Positions 1 through 5,612 of a DNA stretch of 5,612 bases are shown here, piece after piece; position 1 is the first letter of the stretch, and each line of letters opens with the position of its first letter. The stretch is from an uncultured Amylibacter sp. GTDB taxonomy: Bacteria > Pseudomonadota > Alphaproteobacteria > Rhodobacterales > Rhodobacteraceae. The notes below the pieces were generated by a model. It saw only the letters and a list, made by a program, of their open reading frames with translations, ran no database searches and was not told where the DNA came from. Made by a program: the position numbers and the translations under genes. The DNA is taken from NCBI GenBank assembly GCA_938001995.1, contig CALLAV010000012.1, forward strand, positions 1 through 5,612, given 5' to 3'.

Positions 1-1553
1 AGGCGCAGCCCTTTGCGGTTGATGGTAGCGTCCGAGCGACCATAAATGACCGAGCCACCTTCGGGCGTGATCTCGATCCAATCGCCGTGCCGCCAGACGT
101 TTGGATAGGTGTCAAAATAACTGTCATGCAGACGCGAGCCATCGTCATCGCCCCAGAAATACAGCGGCATAGACGGGAGCGGTTCGGTGCAGACCAGCTC
201 CCCTACCTCACCGATGACTTCTTCGCCGTTTATGTCAAAGGCGCGGACCGCATTGCCAAGCGCACGTGCCTGCATTTCACCAGCCCGCACAGGCAGGGTC
301 GGGTTACCACACACAAAGGCCCCTGCAAAATCTGTGCCCCCTGAAATAGGTGCCAGCCAGACGTCCTTTTTCACCTGCGCATAGATCCAATCATACGCGT
401 CTTCGGTCAGTGGCGACCCTGTAGATCCCAGTGAGTGCAAGGCGCGCAGGTCAACATCCAATTCGGGCGTGACACCCGCTTTTGCGCAGCTGGAAAAGAA
501 GGCCGCCCCTGCCCCGAAATAATTGAGCTGTTCCTCCGCGCAGAACTGCCACACCGTCGACCAATCGGGATGGTTTGGCGCCCCGTCATACAGGCAAACG
601 GTCATCCCCTGTCCCAATGCAGCGAGTTGCGCGTTCCACATGATCCAGCCAGATGAGGTAAGCCAACAGAACCGTTCGCCTGCTTTGAAATCTTGGTGCA
701 GCGATTGTTTTGCGCCCTCTAACAGCACGCCGCCGTGGCCATGAACGATGGGTTTCGGATTGCCCGTGGTGCCCGACGAATAGACGACCCAAACGGGGTG
801 GTCGAACGGAACTTGTTCGGTTGTCAGTCCCACATTGCGGGTCAAAAGCGCGTCCCAAGCGGGACCGATTGGAATGTGGTGTTCGACGGACGGCAGGCGC
901 GATGCGACCTCGGCAATCACATCGCTTCGGTCGATGGTTTTGCCTGCGTGAACATAGGTGTCTTGGGTGATAAGCACCTTGGGCGCGATTTGTGCGAAGC
1001 GGTCCACAATGGCCGTATGACCCATGTCAGGCGCACAAAGCGACCAAATCGCGCCAAGGCTGGCGGTCGCCAAAAACGCGATGATGGCGGCAGGTGTGTT
1101 GGGCAGGATTGCAACAACGCGGTCGCCTTGGGTGACGCCCATGTCGGAAAGGTGGCTGGCGACGCTGGTGACCTGCGCGTGAAGGTCATCCCACGTCAGC
1201 GCAGTGCGCCCAAAGGTTTCGGACTGGCAGATCACGGCGGTGTCGGTTGGGTGCGCTGTCGCATAGCGCAAGATGGGGTCGACGTAGTTCAGACGTGCGC
1301 CTGTGAACCACTCCGCCCCCGGCATTTTACGTTCCTTTAGGACAGAAGTAGGGGGCTGGCTGGCGGGGATGTCGAAATGGTCCCAGATGCTTTGCCAAAA
1401 CGCTTCTATTTCTGTGACGGACCAGTGCCACATAGCGTTGTAGTTGGCGAAATTCAGTCCGCGATTTTCCTTGAGCCAGCGTTCGTACTGCGTGATCCGC
1501 GCGTTCTCAATCCGCTCAGGGGTTGGGGTCCATAGGATCGGGCGGACCGTCAT
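1..1553 (-). CDS. aacS: Acetoacetyl-CoA synthetase (acetoacetate-CoA ligase), C-terminus beyond the window
   Basis: Activates acetoacetate to acetoacetyl-CoA with ATP and CoA in the cytoplasm, via an acyl-adenylate (ANL superfamily). The open frame gives 517 complete codons and continues past position 1. Family members are about 650 residues, so roughly 130 residues are missing, including the C-terminal subdomain with the catalytic lysine. Visible are the N-terminal cap typical of acetyl/acetoacetyl-CoA synthetases (LWTPTPERI near residue 7; MPGAEWF at 77), the phosphate-binding loop SSGTTGNPK at 259-267 followed by VHGHGG at 270-275, SGGTD at 404-408, WRHGDW at 487-492 with the ribose-binding Asp491, and the hinge motif YGRSDAT at 504-510. 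The long N-terminus and the SGGTD and GRSDAT motifs favour acetoacetyl-CoA synthetase over acetyl-CoA synthetase or a general acyl-CoA ligase. The ATG shares one base with the stop of the upstream hydrolase (TGATG). A weak GGAG at 1564-1567 lies 10 bases upstream, so coupled translation is likely. Confidence 0.92.
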   Translation of the reverse strand, partial: MTVRPILWTPTPERIENARITQYERWLKENRGLNFANYNAMWHWSVTEIEAFWQSIWDHFDIPASQPPTSVLKERKMPGAEWFTGARLNYVDPILRYATAHPTDTAVICQSETFGRTALTWDDLHAQVTSVASHLSDMGVTQGDRVVAILPNTPAAIIAFLATASLGAIWSLCAPDMGHTAIVDRFAQIAPKVLITQDTYVHAGKTIDRSDVIAEVASRLPSVEHHIPIGPAWDALLTRNVGLTTEQVPFDHPVWVVYSSGTTGNPKPIVHGHGGVLLEGAKQSLHQDFKAGERFCWLTSSGWIMWNAQLAALGQGMTVCLYDGAPNHPDWSTVWQFCAEEQLNYFGAGAAFFSSCAKAGVTPELDVDLRALHSLGSTGSPLTEDAYDWIYAQVKKDVWLAPISGGTDFAGAFVCGNPTLPVRAGEMQARALGNAVRAFDINGEEVIGEVGELVCTEPLPSMPLYFWGDDDGSRLHDSYFDTYPNVWRHGDWIEITPEGGSVIYGRSDATINRKGLR

Positions 1554-2773
1554 CAGACCAATGCTCCATGTACCATAGACTTGAGTTGCGCACGGGCGGG
1601 GTAGCTGCTGCTCGGTGAAAGTTGGGTGAAGAAAACCACGTTCATGTCCAAGATGGGATCGATCCAAAAGAAGGTCGAGGCCATGCCGCCCCAGCTGAAA
1701 TCTCCCACGCTGCCAGGGGCACAAATGCGGCCTGGATTGCGCACAACGGAACCGCCGAGGCCAAAGCCCATGCCCTCCATCGGTTGTTCGGCAAAGCTGC
1801 TGGGGCCCATGTCGGCGATGTCGCCTGGCAAGTGGTTTTTGCGCATGAAATCAATGGTGAGGGGCGACAGAAGGCGTTCGCCCTTCAAGGCGCCACCTTG
1901 GCGGATCATCTCGCAAAAGCGCATATAGTCATCAATGGAACCTACCAAACCACCCCCCCCCGAGAAGGTTTCGGTGTTGGAGAAGGGCGTGTCAGGGGCA
2001 CTGTCCACAAGACGTAGGGTTTCGCCATCAGGGCGTGCCGCGTTGAGGTCCATCGCATTGCCCGCAAGCGGTGTATAGAGGCTGGCGAAACGGTCCATCG
2101 CCCCATTCGGAACCGAAAAGGCGGTTTGCGTCATGCCAAGCGGGGCAAAGATATGGTCGAGGAAAAACTGATCGAGAGGCTGTCCACTAACCACCTCAAC
2201 CACACGGCCGAGCACATCGGTGGAGACAGAGTATTCCCAACGCGTTCCCGGTTGAAAGGCGAGCGGCAAGGTCGCAAGCGCGCGCACCACATCAGCGAGC
2301 ATACCCTGCTGACCTTTGAAGATGAGATCTTTTTCCTCCATCGCTTTTGGCAGAATTCCAGGGTTAAACGGATAACTCAGACCGCTGGTGTGGGTCAGCA
2401 GTTGGTGCAGCGTGGGCGCAGGGGCTGGTTCGGTTTGTTCGATGGATGTGGCGCCTTTAATCAACGCCCGGCAGTCTGCGAATTCTGGGATGAAGTCGCT
2501 AAGCGGCGCCTCTAGATGGAACAGCCCGCGTTCTGCCAGCATCATGATCGCAACAGATGTAATCGGCTTGGTCATAGAATAAATTCGCGCCAGTGTGTGC
2601 CGCTCAAACGGCAGGTTGTTTTCCACATCGCGCAAGCCGGCAGCATTGAAATAAGCCTCTTCTCCGCCTCGATTTATCAAGACCGAAGAGCCTGAAAACT
2701 TGCGGTCAGCCACGTAACTGTCCATCCAAGTTGCAATGCGGTCGAGGCGGGTTTTGTCGAATTTCAGGCCCAT
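1553..2773 (-). CDS. Class C beta-lactamase-like serine hydrolase (family VIII esterase type)
   Basis: A 406-residue serine hydrolase of the beta-lactamase/penicillin-binding-protein fold, probably an esterase or amidase. The nucleophile motif SMTK is at 66-69 (Ser66, Lys69). The second motif, YSVS, is at 181-184 with Tyr181 as the likely catalytic tyrosine. WGG at 361-363 sits where true class C beta-lactamases have KTG. This SxxK/Yxx/WGG set resembles the EstB-like family VIII carboxylesterases. Also present are the family block HQLLTHTSGL at 123-132 and SGGGGLVG at 271-278. I see no signal peptide or membrane segment, so it is probably cytoplasmic, which argues against a role in antibiotic resistance. 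The start at 2773 is chosen because AAGGA (2780-2784) lies six bases upstream; an in-frame ATG at 2872 would add 33 basic, proline-rich residues overlapping the previous gene. It follows the crotonase gene after 19 bases and overlaps the synthetase by one. The substrate cannot be read from the sequence. Confidence 0.88.
   Translation of the reverse strand: MGLKFDKTRLDRIATWMDSYVADRKFSGSSVLINRGGEEAYFNAAGLRDVENNLPFERHTLARIYSMTKPITSVAIMMLAERGLFHLEAPLSDFIPEFADCRALIKGATSIEQTEPAPAPTLHQLLTHTSGLSYPFNPGILPKAMEEKDLIFKGQQGMLADVVRALATLPLAFQPGTRWEYSVSTDVLGRVVEVVSGQPLDQFFLDHIFAPLGMTQTAFSVPNGAMDRFASLYTPLAGNAMDLNAARPDGETLRLVDSAPDTPFSNTETFSGGGGLVGSIDDYMRFCEMIRQGGALKGERLLSPLTIDFMRKNHLPGDIADMGPSSFAEQPMEGMGFGLGGSVVRNPGRICAPGSVGDFSWGGMASTFFWIDPILDMNVVFFTQLSPSSSYPARAQLKSMVHGALV
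1953..1961 (-). repeat. Nine-base G homopolymer inside the serine hydrolase gene
   Basis: The coding strand reads TCG GGG GGG GGT GGT across this point, encoding Ser-Gly-Gly-Gly-Gly (271-275), so nine G residues run without interruption. The glycines belong to a conserved turn of the fold, so the run has a protein-level reason, but the choice of GGG codons makes an unbroken tract. Such a tract could be prone to slippage, and a one-base change would shift the frame in the last third of the enzyme. The frame is intact as given. Confidence 0.9.
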
Positions 2774-2779
2774 CTTGCG

Positions 2780-2784
2780 TCCTT
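2780..2784 (-). promoter_or_regulatory. Ribosome binding site of the serine hydrolase gene
   Basis: On the minus strand AAGGA precedes the ATG at 2773 by six bases, within the 19-base gap after the crotonase stop. It decides the start: the longer in-frame alternative at 2872 lies inside the upstream gene. Confidence 0.75.
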
Positions 2785-2792
2785 TTTTGGGT

Positions 2793-3548
2793 TTAAGCGG
2801 GGCCAACCATGGCCGCCATGGCGGGCTTGGTTTCATCGGAAAACCAACCACCTTCGGGCGCATTGGCCCCATTTTTCATTGCCGTTTCAATGGCTTCAAC
2901 CGTTGCGCCACGCAACTGCGCCTTGACGGTGGCATAAGTGTTGGGCGGCAATGCAGCATATTGCTCTGCTACCTTCAGCGCCCGTTCCATCAGCGTGTCG
3001 TTTTCAACGATTTCATCAAGAATGCCCGCCGCCAGCGCCTGTTCGGCGTTGTAGGGTTGGCCATTCAAAAGCAGTTTACGCAAATCGTTGGCGTGCAGCT
3101 CTGCTTTGGCGATGGCTTCTGGGCCTTTGGGCAGCGTCGCGCCCACACGGACCTCGGCCAAACCTACGCTCGCACGGGTATCGCCAATGCGATAATCACA
3201 GCCCAAGACAAAGAAAAACCCGCCTGCAATAGCCGCACTGTTGACAGCGCAGATGGTGGGTTTGGGCAGGGCGTATAGCTTGGCAAAAGATTGGTTAAGG
3301 CCGCGCACGATTTCCATCTCATCAGCATGGTCAAACCCTTGTGCGGCCTTTAAATCCAACCCACCAGAAAGAACTTTTTGCCCACTGGCTATGATGATCG
3401 CGCGGACGTTATCGTCCTTGGCGGCGCTGTCGTAGAATTCTGAAAGGGCGTCCAAAAACGCAGGCGTCAGCGCATTAACAGGTGCGCGATGCAGCATCAC
3501 GCGGGTGATACCGCCGCCCAAATCCTCGACTGTAAAGTCGCCGCTCAT
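2793..3548 (-). CDS. Crotonase-fold enoyl-CoA isomerase/hydratase family protein, probably isomerase
   Basis: A 251-residue enoyl-CoA hydratase/isomerase superfamily protein acting on an acyl-CoA thioester. The first oxyanion-hole strand reads VLSGGLDLK at 59-67 and the second AIAGGFFFVLGCDYRI at 106-121. Aligning on the Cys-Asp pair with mitochondrial enoyl-CoA hydratase, the position of catalytic Glu144 is Phe112 here, while Glu164 is kept as Glu132 in GLAEVRVG. A single glutamate at this place, with the SxGLDL and AGG...CDYRI wording, is the pattern of mitochondrial delta3,delta2-enoyl-CoA isomerase (ECI1/Dci). I therefore favour double-bond isomerisation of unsaturated acyl-CoAs over hydration. 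Automated annotation would probably say enoyl-CoA hydratase. Its ATG overlaps the ligase stop by four bases (ATGA) and has no strong Shine-Dalgarno, so it probably depends on translational coupling. Length and C-terminus are normal for the superfamily. The fold is certain; the reaction is inferred from alignment by eye. Confidence 0.9.
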   Translation of the reverse strand: MSGDFTVEDLGGGITRVMLHRAPVNALTPAFLDALSEFYDSAAKDDNVRAIIIASGQKVLSGGLDLKAAQGFDHADEMEIVRGLNQSFAKLYALPKPTICAVNSAAIAGGFFFVLGCDYRIGDTRASVGLAEVRVGATLPKGPEAIAKAELHANDLRKLLLNGQPYNAEQALAAGILDEIVENDTLMERALKVAEQYAALPPNTYATVKAQLRGATVEAIETAMKNGANAPEGGWFSDETKPAMAAMVGPA

Positions 3549-5173
3549 GCGCTTAACGTGCCGTCATTGTGGCGTTGGCGTAGGGTGAGTTTGGAGACCT
3601 TACCAGTTGCCGTCAGGGGCAGTTCGTCCACAAACACCACTTCATCTGGCAATTGCCATTTCGCAAGATTTTTTGACAGATGATCAAGGATGCTCGGCGC
3701 GTCTTGTCCTGCCCCTTCAGCAGGCACAACGATCAGCAGCGGGCGTTCGTCCCACTTTGGATCAGGGATCGCAATGACCGCACAATTGGCCACACCTTCA
3801 TGACCCATGGCCATGTTTTCCACGTCGATAGAGCTGATCCATTCCCCACCCGACTTGATCAGGTCTTTGGCGCGGTCGGTGATGGTGAGCATGCCGCTCG
3901 GCTCAATCTTGGCCACGTCGCCCGTGCCGAACCAACCTTCTGCATCCACCGAAGACTTGCTGGCCTCTTCGTTCTTGAAATACCCCGACACAACAGCGTT
4001 GCCGCGCACGTAAAGCTCGCCCTGCGCTTCACCATCATGGGGCATACGGTTGCCGTCTTCATCCACGATCTTCAAATCCACACCAAATACACGGCGGCCT
4101 TGTTTCGCCTTAAGGTCAATGCGTTGATCTTGGGGCAGCGCATCTTGTTCCAGGTTCAGAACGCCGACAGTGCCAATCGGGCTCATTTCGGTCATACCCC
4201 AAGCGTGACAGACGGAAACATCCATATTTTCAAAGGCTTCGATCATTGGACGCGGCGCTGCAGATCCGCCGATAATCACCTCGCCAAAGGCGCTTGGCTT
4301 GCCGCCCTTGGCTTTGATTTCGCCAAGCAGGCCCATCCAGACGGTGGGAACGCCCCACGCAGAGAAAACCTGTTCGTCTTCCATCAGCTTGTGCACACTT
4401 GGCCCGTCAAGCGCCGCGCCTGGGAACACCAGCGACGCACCAGAAAGCGGCGCGGCATAGGGCAAACCCCAAGCGTTCACATGGAACAGGGGAACCACAG
4501 GCAGGATACGCTTGCCCGGACGCAGACAGGTTTGAAGGGAAATGACGCCCATCATCGCATGTAAAACGGTGGAGCGATGCGAATACAACGCGCCCTTCGG
4601 ATTGCCTGTCGTGCCAGAGGTGTAGCACAGGCCACAGGCGGTGTTTTCGTCGAAATCAGGCCAGTCGAAGTCGGCCGTTTCAGCGTCCATCAAGTCTTCG
4701 TAACAGAGCAGATTTGGAATATCCGTTTCAGGCATATGGGCGCGGTCGGTCATGGCCACGTAGATCAGGTCTTTGGGGAAATGGTCCTTGAGTGCATTTA
4801 AGATCGGGACAAAGGTCAGATCGACGAAGATGACTTTGTCTTCGGCGTGATTGACGATGTAGATCATCTGTTCCGCAGACAGGCGCGGGTTTATCGTGTG
4901 GCACACGGCACCGATGCCCGCGATGCCGTAATACAGCTCCAGATGCCGATAGCCGTTCCATGCGAGCGTTGCGACACGGTCCCCTGTTGTTACGCCAAGT
5001 TTGATGAGCGCGTTGGCCAGCTTTCGTGTGCGCTTTTCGATGTCGCGATAGGTCGTGCGGTGTGTACCGCCTTCTACCGTGACCGAAACCACCTCGCTGT
5101 CGCCATGTACTTCTGCCGCGAAGGTTAGAATGTCGTTCACCCGCATAGGGCGGTTCATCATGAGGCCTTGCAT
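3545..5173 (-). CDS. AMP-forming acyl-CoA ligase (AlkK/DmdB-like medium-chain or methylthio acid ligase)
   Basis: A full-length 542-residue ANL-superfamily ligase that activates a carboxylic acid to its CoA thioester through an acyl-AMP intermediate. Motifs in order: phosphate loop [11 protein letters not shown] at 184-194, [11 protein letters not shown] at 229-239 in the acid-binding region, GGSAAP at 302-307, [10 protein letters not shown] at 323-332 with the adenylate-stabilising Glu329, WFGTGD at 414-419 with ribose-binding Asp419, the domain hinge [13 protein letters not shown] at 433-445, and catalytic Lys525 in TATGK. The HVNAWG wording and the N-terminus with Met-Met at 5-6 are, as I recall the families, shared by AlkK-like medium-chain fatty acid ligases and DmdB 3-methylthiopropionate-CoA ligases. 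The chain-length preference cannot be settled by eye. The start at 5173 is backed by AAGGGAG seven bases upstream. This is the first gene of the operon, facing the divergent reductase, and overlaps the next gene by ATGA. Confidence 0.93.
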   Translation of the reverse strand: MQGLMMNRPMRVNDILTFAAEVHGDSEVVSVTVEGGTHRTTYRDIEKRTRKLANALIKLGVTTGDRVATLAWNGYRHLELYYGIAGIGAVCHTINPRLSAEQMIYIVNHAEDKVIFVDLTFVPILNALKDHFPKDLIYVAMTDRAHMPETDIPNLLCYEDLMDAETADFDWPDFDENTACGLCYTSGTTGNPKGALYSHRSTVLHAMMGVISLQTCLRPGKRILPVVPLFHVNAWGLPYAAPLSGASLVFPGAALDGPSVHKLMEDEQVFSAWGVPTVWMGLLGEIKAKGGKPSAFGEVIIGGSAAPRPMIEAFENMDVSVCHAWGMTEMSPIGTVGVLNLEQDALPQDQRIDLKAKQGRRVFGVDLKIVDEDGNRMPHDGEAQGELYVRGNAVVSGYFKNEEASKSSVDAEGWFGTGDVAKIEPSGMLTITDRAKDLIKSGGEWISSIDVENMAMGHEGVANCAVIAIPDPKWDERPLLIVVPAEGAGQDAPSILDHLSKNLAKWQLPDEVVFVDELPLTATGKVSKLTLRQRHNDGTLSA

Positions 5174-5180
5174 GGCACAT

Positions 5181-5187
5181 CTCCCTT
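5181..5187 (-). promoter_or_regulatory. Ribosome binding site of the acyl-CoA ligase gene
   Basis: The minus strand reads AAGGGAG followed by seven bases and the ATG at 5173. A second ATG lying between the site and the chosen start is out of frame, so 5173 is the well-supported start. Confidence 0.8.
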
Positions 5188-5199
5188 AAAATTTTGTTT

Positions 5200-5227
5200 A
5201 GTTTACGCGGTTTTTTGGGGAAGTAAG
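5200..5227 (-). promoter_or_regulatory. Weak candidate promoter for the four-gene operon
   Basis: On the minus strand CTTACT (5227-5222) is followed after 16 bases by TAAACT (5205-5200). They match the sigma-70 consensus at about three and four of six positions. The position, 27 bases upstream of the ligase ATG, is suitable, but matches of this quality occur by chance in AT-rich DNA. The true promoter could lie elsewhere in the gap. Confidence 0.25.
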
Positions 5228-5246
5228 CAGGATTCTTCGGTTTTTT
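5208..5246. repeat. Two direct copies of CGGTTTTTT, 30 bases apart
   Basis: CGGTTTTTT occurs at 5208-5216 and again at 5238-5246, where one more T follows. The start-to-start distance is 30 bases, close to three helical turns, so the A/T tracts face nearly the same side of the helix. On the operon strand they read AAAAAACCG. Possible roles are intrinsic bending, an UP-element-like contact, or two half-sites for a regulator; none is shown by sequence alone. Confidence 0.6.
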
Positions 5247-5276
5247 TCCCGCTGTCGAAATTACGTTGCGGAGGGT

Positions 5277-5306
5277 TTGACAGACCCGTTGTGGGATCCC
5301 TAGGCT
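5277..5306 (+). promoter_or_regulatory. Candidate sigma-70 promoter of the reductase gene
   Basis: A perfect -35 hexamer TTGACA (5277-5282) is followed after 18 bases by TAGGCT (5301-5306), a poor -10 with about three matches. Transcription would begin near 5313, leaving a leader of roughly 17 bases that just contains the Shine-Dalgarno. A GGGATCCC palindrome lies inside the spacer. The -35 is convincing; the -10 is not, though weak -10 elements are common in alphaproteobacteria. Confidence 0.5.
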
Positions 5307-5317
5307 GGGCATGAAAC

Positions 5318-5324
5318 GGGGAGG
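5318..5324 (+). promoter_or_regulatory. Ribosome binding site of the reductase gene
   Basis: GGGGAGG stands five bases before the ATG at 5330 and fixes that start. An ATG at 5311 in another frame has no such site and does not give a recognisable protein. Confidence 0.8.
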
Positions 5325-5329
5325 TTTTC

Positions 5330-5612
5330 ATGCCTGTAGCTTTAGTTGTTGGCGCTGGCGATTACATCGGTGCTGCCATCGCGAAACGCTTTGCGGCTGG
5401 CGGGTTTACCGTGTGCATGGGGCGGCGCAATGGGGACAAATTGGCTCCGCTCGTGACCGAAATCGAGGCAGACGGTGGCACGGCCATTGGCTTTTCGATG
5501 GACGCAAGGCTGGAAGAAAGCGTCGTGGAAACCTTTGAAACCGTTGAGAAAACTGTGGGTCCCATTGATGTGGTGATTTTCAACGTGGGTGGAAATGTGC
5601 GTTTTAACATCG
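5330..5612 (+). CDS. Short-chain dehydrogenase/reductase (SDR), N-terminal 94 residues
   Basis: The first 94 codons of a Rossmann-fold oxidoreductase; the gene runs off the right edge. The dinucleotide-binding glycine motif is GAGDYIG at 8-14, directly after the first strand. Arg32 and Arg33 follow the second strand, which in this superfamily usually means NADP(H) preference. Asp58 in SMDAR fits the adenine-contacting aspartate. NVGG at 85-88 replaces the classical NNAG that ends the fourth strand. The catalytic Ser-Tyr-Lys, expected around residues 135-160, lies outside the window, so activity and substrate cannot be judged. Family length would be about 240-260 residues. It is divergent from the acyl-CoA operon and may share regulation with it, but the sequence does not prove this. 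Confidence 0.9.
   Translation, partial: MPVALVVGAGDYIGAAIAKRFAAGGFTVCMGRRNGDKLAPLVTEIEADGGTAIGFSMDARLEESVVETFETVEKTVGPIDVVIFNVGGNVRFNI

Larger units (their letters stand above)
5174..5329. promoter_or_regulatory. Divergent intergenic promoter region
   Basis: These 156 bases separate the leftward operon from the rightward reductase gene and are visibly more AT-rich than the coding sequence near the operon side. They hold Shine-Dalgarno sites for both genes, a good -35 for the reductase, a weaker promoter candidate for the operon, paired T tracts, a GGGATCCC palindrome at 5293-5300, and one GANTC site (GATTC, 5231-5235), the CcrM methylation target in many alphaproteobacteria. I see no convincing gene here. 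Confidence 0.8.

Noticed and set aside
735..1340. Plus-strand open frame of 201 codons opposite the acetoacetyl-CoA synthetase gene
   Set aside because: The minus strand here encodes a continuous synthetase with phosphate loop and flanking motifs. The plus-strand product is low-quality and unrecognisable.
1..1553. Possible frameshift in the synthetase gene, since no complete open frame appears there
   Set aside because: Codon-by-codon checks at the start, around 1320, 1110, 780 and 340, and at the left edge all stay in one frame. The gene is simply cut by the window boundary.
2807..2821. Perfect inverted repeat CCATGGC-C-GCCATGG as a terminator or attenuator between crotonase and hydrolase genes
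   Set aside because: It encodes Ala-Met-Ala-Ala-Met inside the crotonase C-terminus, the loop would be only one base without opening the stem, and no T run follows on the transcribed strand.
2774..2872. N-terminal extension of the serine hydrolase to an ATG at 2872
   Set aside because: The added 33 residues overlap the crotonase gene in another frame, are proline- and lysine-rich without a signal peptide pattern, and the start at 2773 has its own Shine-Dalgarno.
3680..4564. Plus-strand open frame of 294 codons opposite the acyl-CoA ligase gene
   Set aside because: It lies wholly antisense to a gene with every ligase motif, has no Shine-Dalgarno I can see, and its His/Arg-rich product resembles no family I know. 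It is an artefact of codon bias on the coding strand.
2793..5173. Ligase plus crotonase as DmdB-DmdD of the DMSP demethylation pathway
   Set aside because: The crotonase lacks one of the two glutamates DmdD requires, and no DmdC-type dehydrogenase is present. Kept only as a possibility for the ligase alone.
5211..5247. Intrinsic terminator suggested by the T runs in the gap
   Set aside because: No GC-rich stem precedes either T run, the best local pairing (GAAG/CTTC) is four bases, and no plus-strand gene ends upstream that would need it.
4728..5312. Minus-strand open frame of 194 codons spanning the intergenic gap and the ligase N-terminus
   Set aside because: It reads the ligase gene in the wrong frame, and the part over the gap is a basic, low-complexity translation with no family signal.

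Overview
The window looks like chromosome of an alphaproteobacterium, most likely Rhodobacteraceae (roseobacter group). This is inferred from the style of the proteins and the fairly GC-rich coding sequence, and no marker gene is present to prove it. It holds four minus-strand genes packed as one operon, a short divergent promoter region, and the start of a plus-strand gene at the right edge.

In transcription order (right to left) the operon is: an AMP-forming acyl-CoA ligase (5173-3545); a crotonase-fold protein that reads as an enoyl-CoA isomerase rather than a hydratase (3548-2793); a class C beta-lactamase-like serine hydrolase resembling family VIII esterases (2773-1553); and an acetoacetyl-CoA synthetase (1553 to beyond position 1). 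The joins are an ATGA overlap, a 19-base gap with a good Shine-Dalgarno, and a TGATG overlap. Co-transcription and translational coupling are therefore very likely. All four frames are open with recognisable family motifs and no sign of decay.

The gene set suggests catabolism of a short- or medium-chain acid or ester. The hydrolase could free an acid or alcohol, the first ligase could activate an acid to its CoA thioester, the isomerase could reposition a double bond, and the synthetase could return acetoacetate to acetoacetyl-CoA and central metabolism. Each family assignment is well supported; the joint pathway is inference and the substrate is unknown.

The 156-base gap (5174-5329) separates the operon from a divergent short-chain dehydrogenase/reductase that runs off the right end. 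It contains a consensus -35 for the reductase, a perfect GGGATCCC palindrome between its -35 and -10, and two copies of a T-tract repeat exactly 30 bases apart on the operon side. I see no RNA genes, mobile elements, CRISPR arrays or clear terminators. The most useful second looks are the crotonase with a substituted catalytic glutamate, the nine-base G tract inside the hydrolase gene, and the unexplained combination of enzymes.
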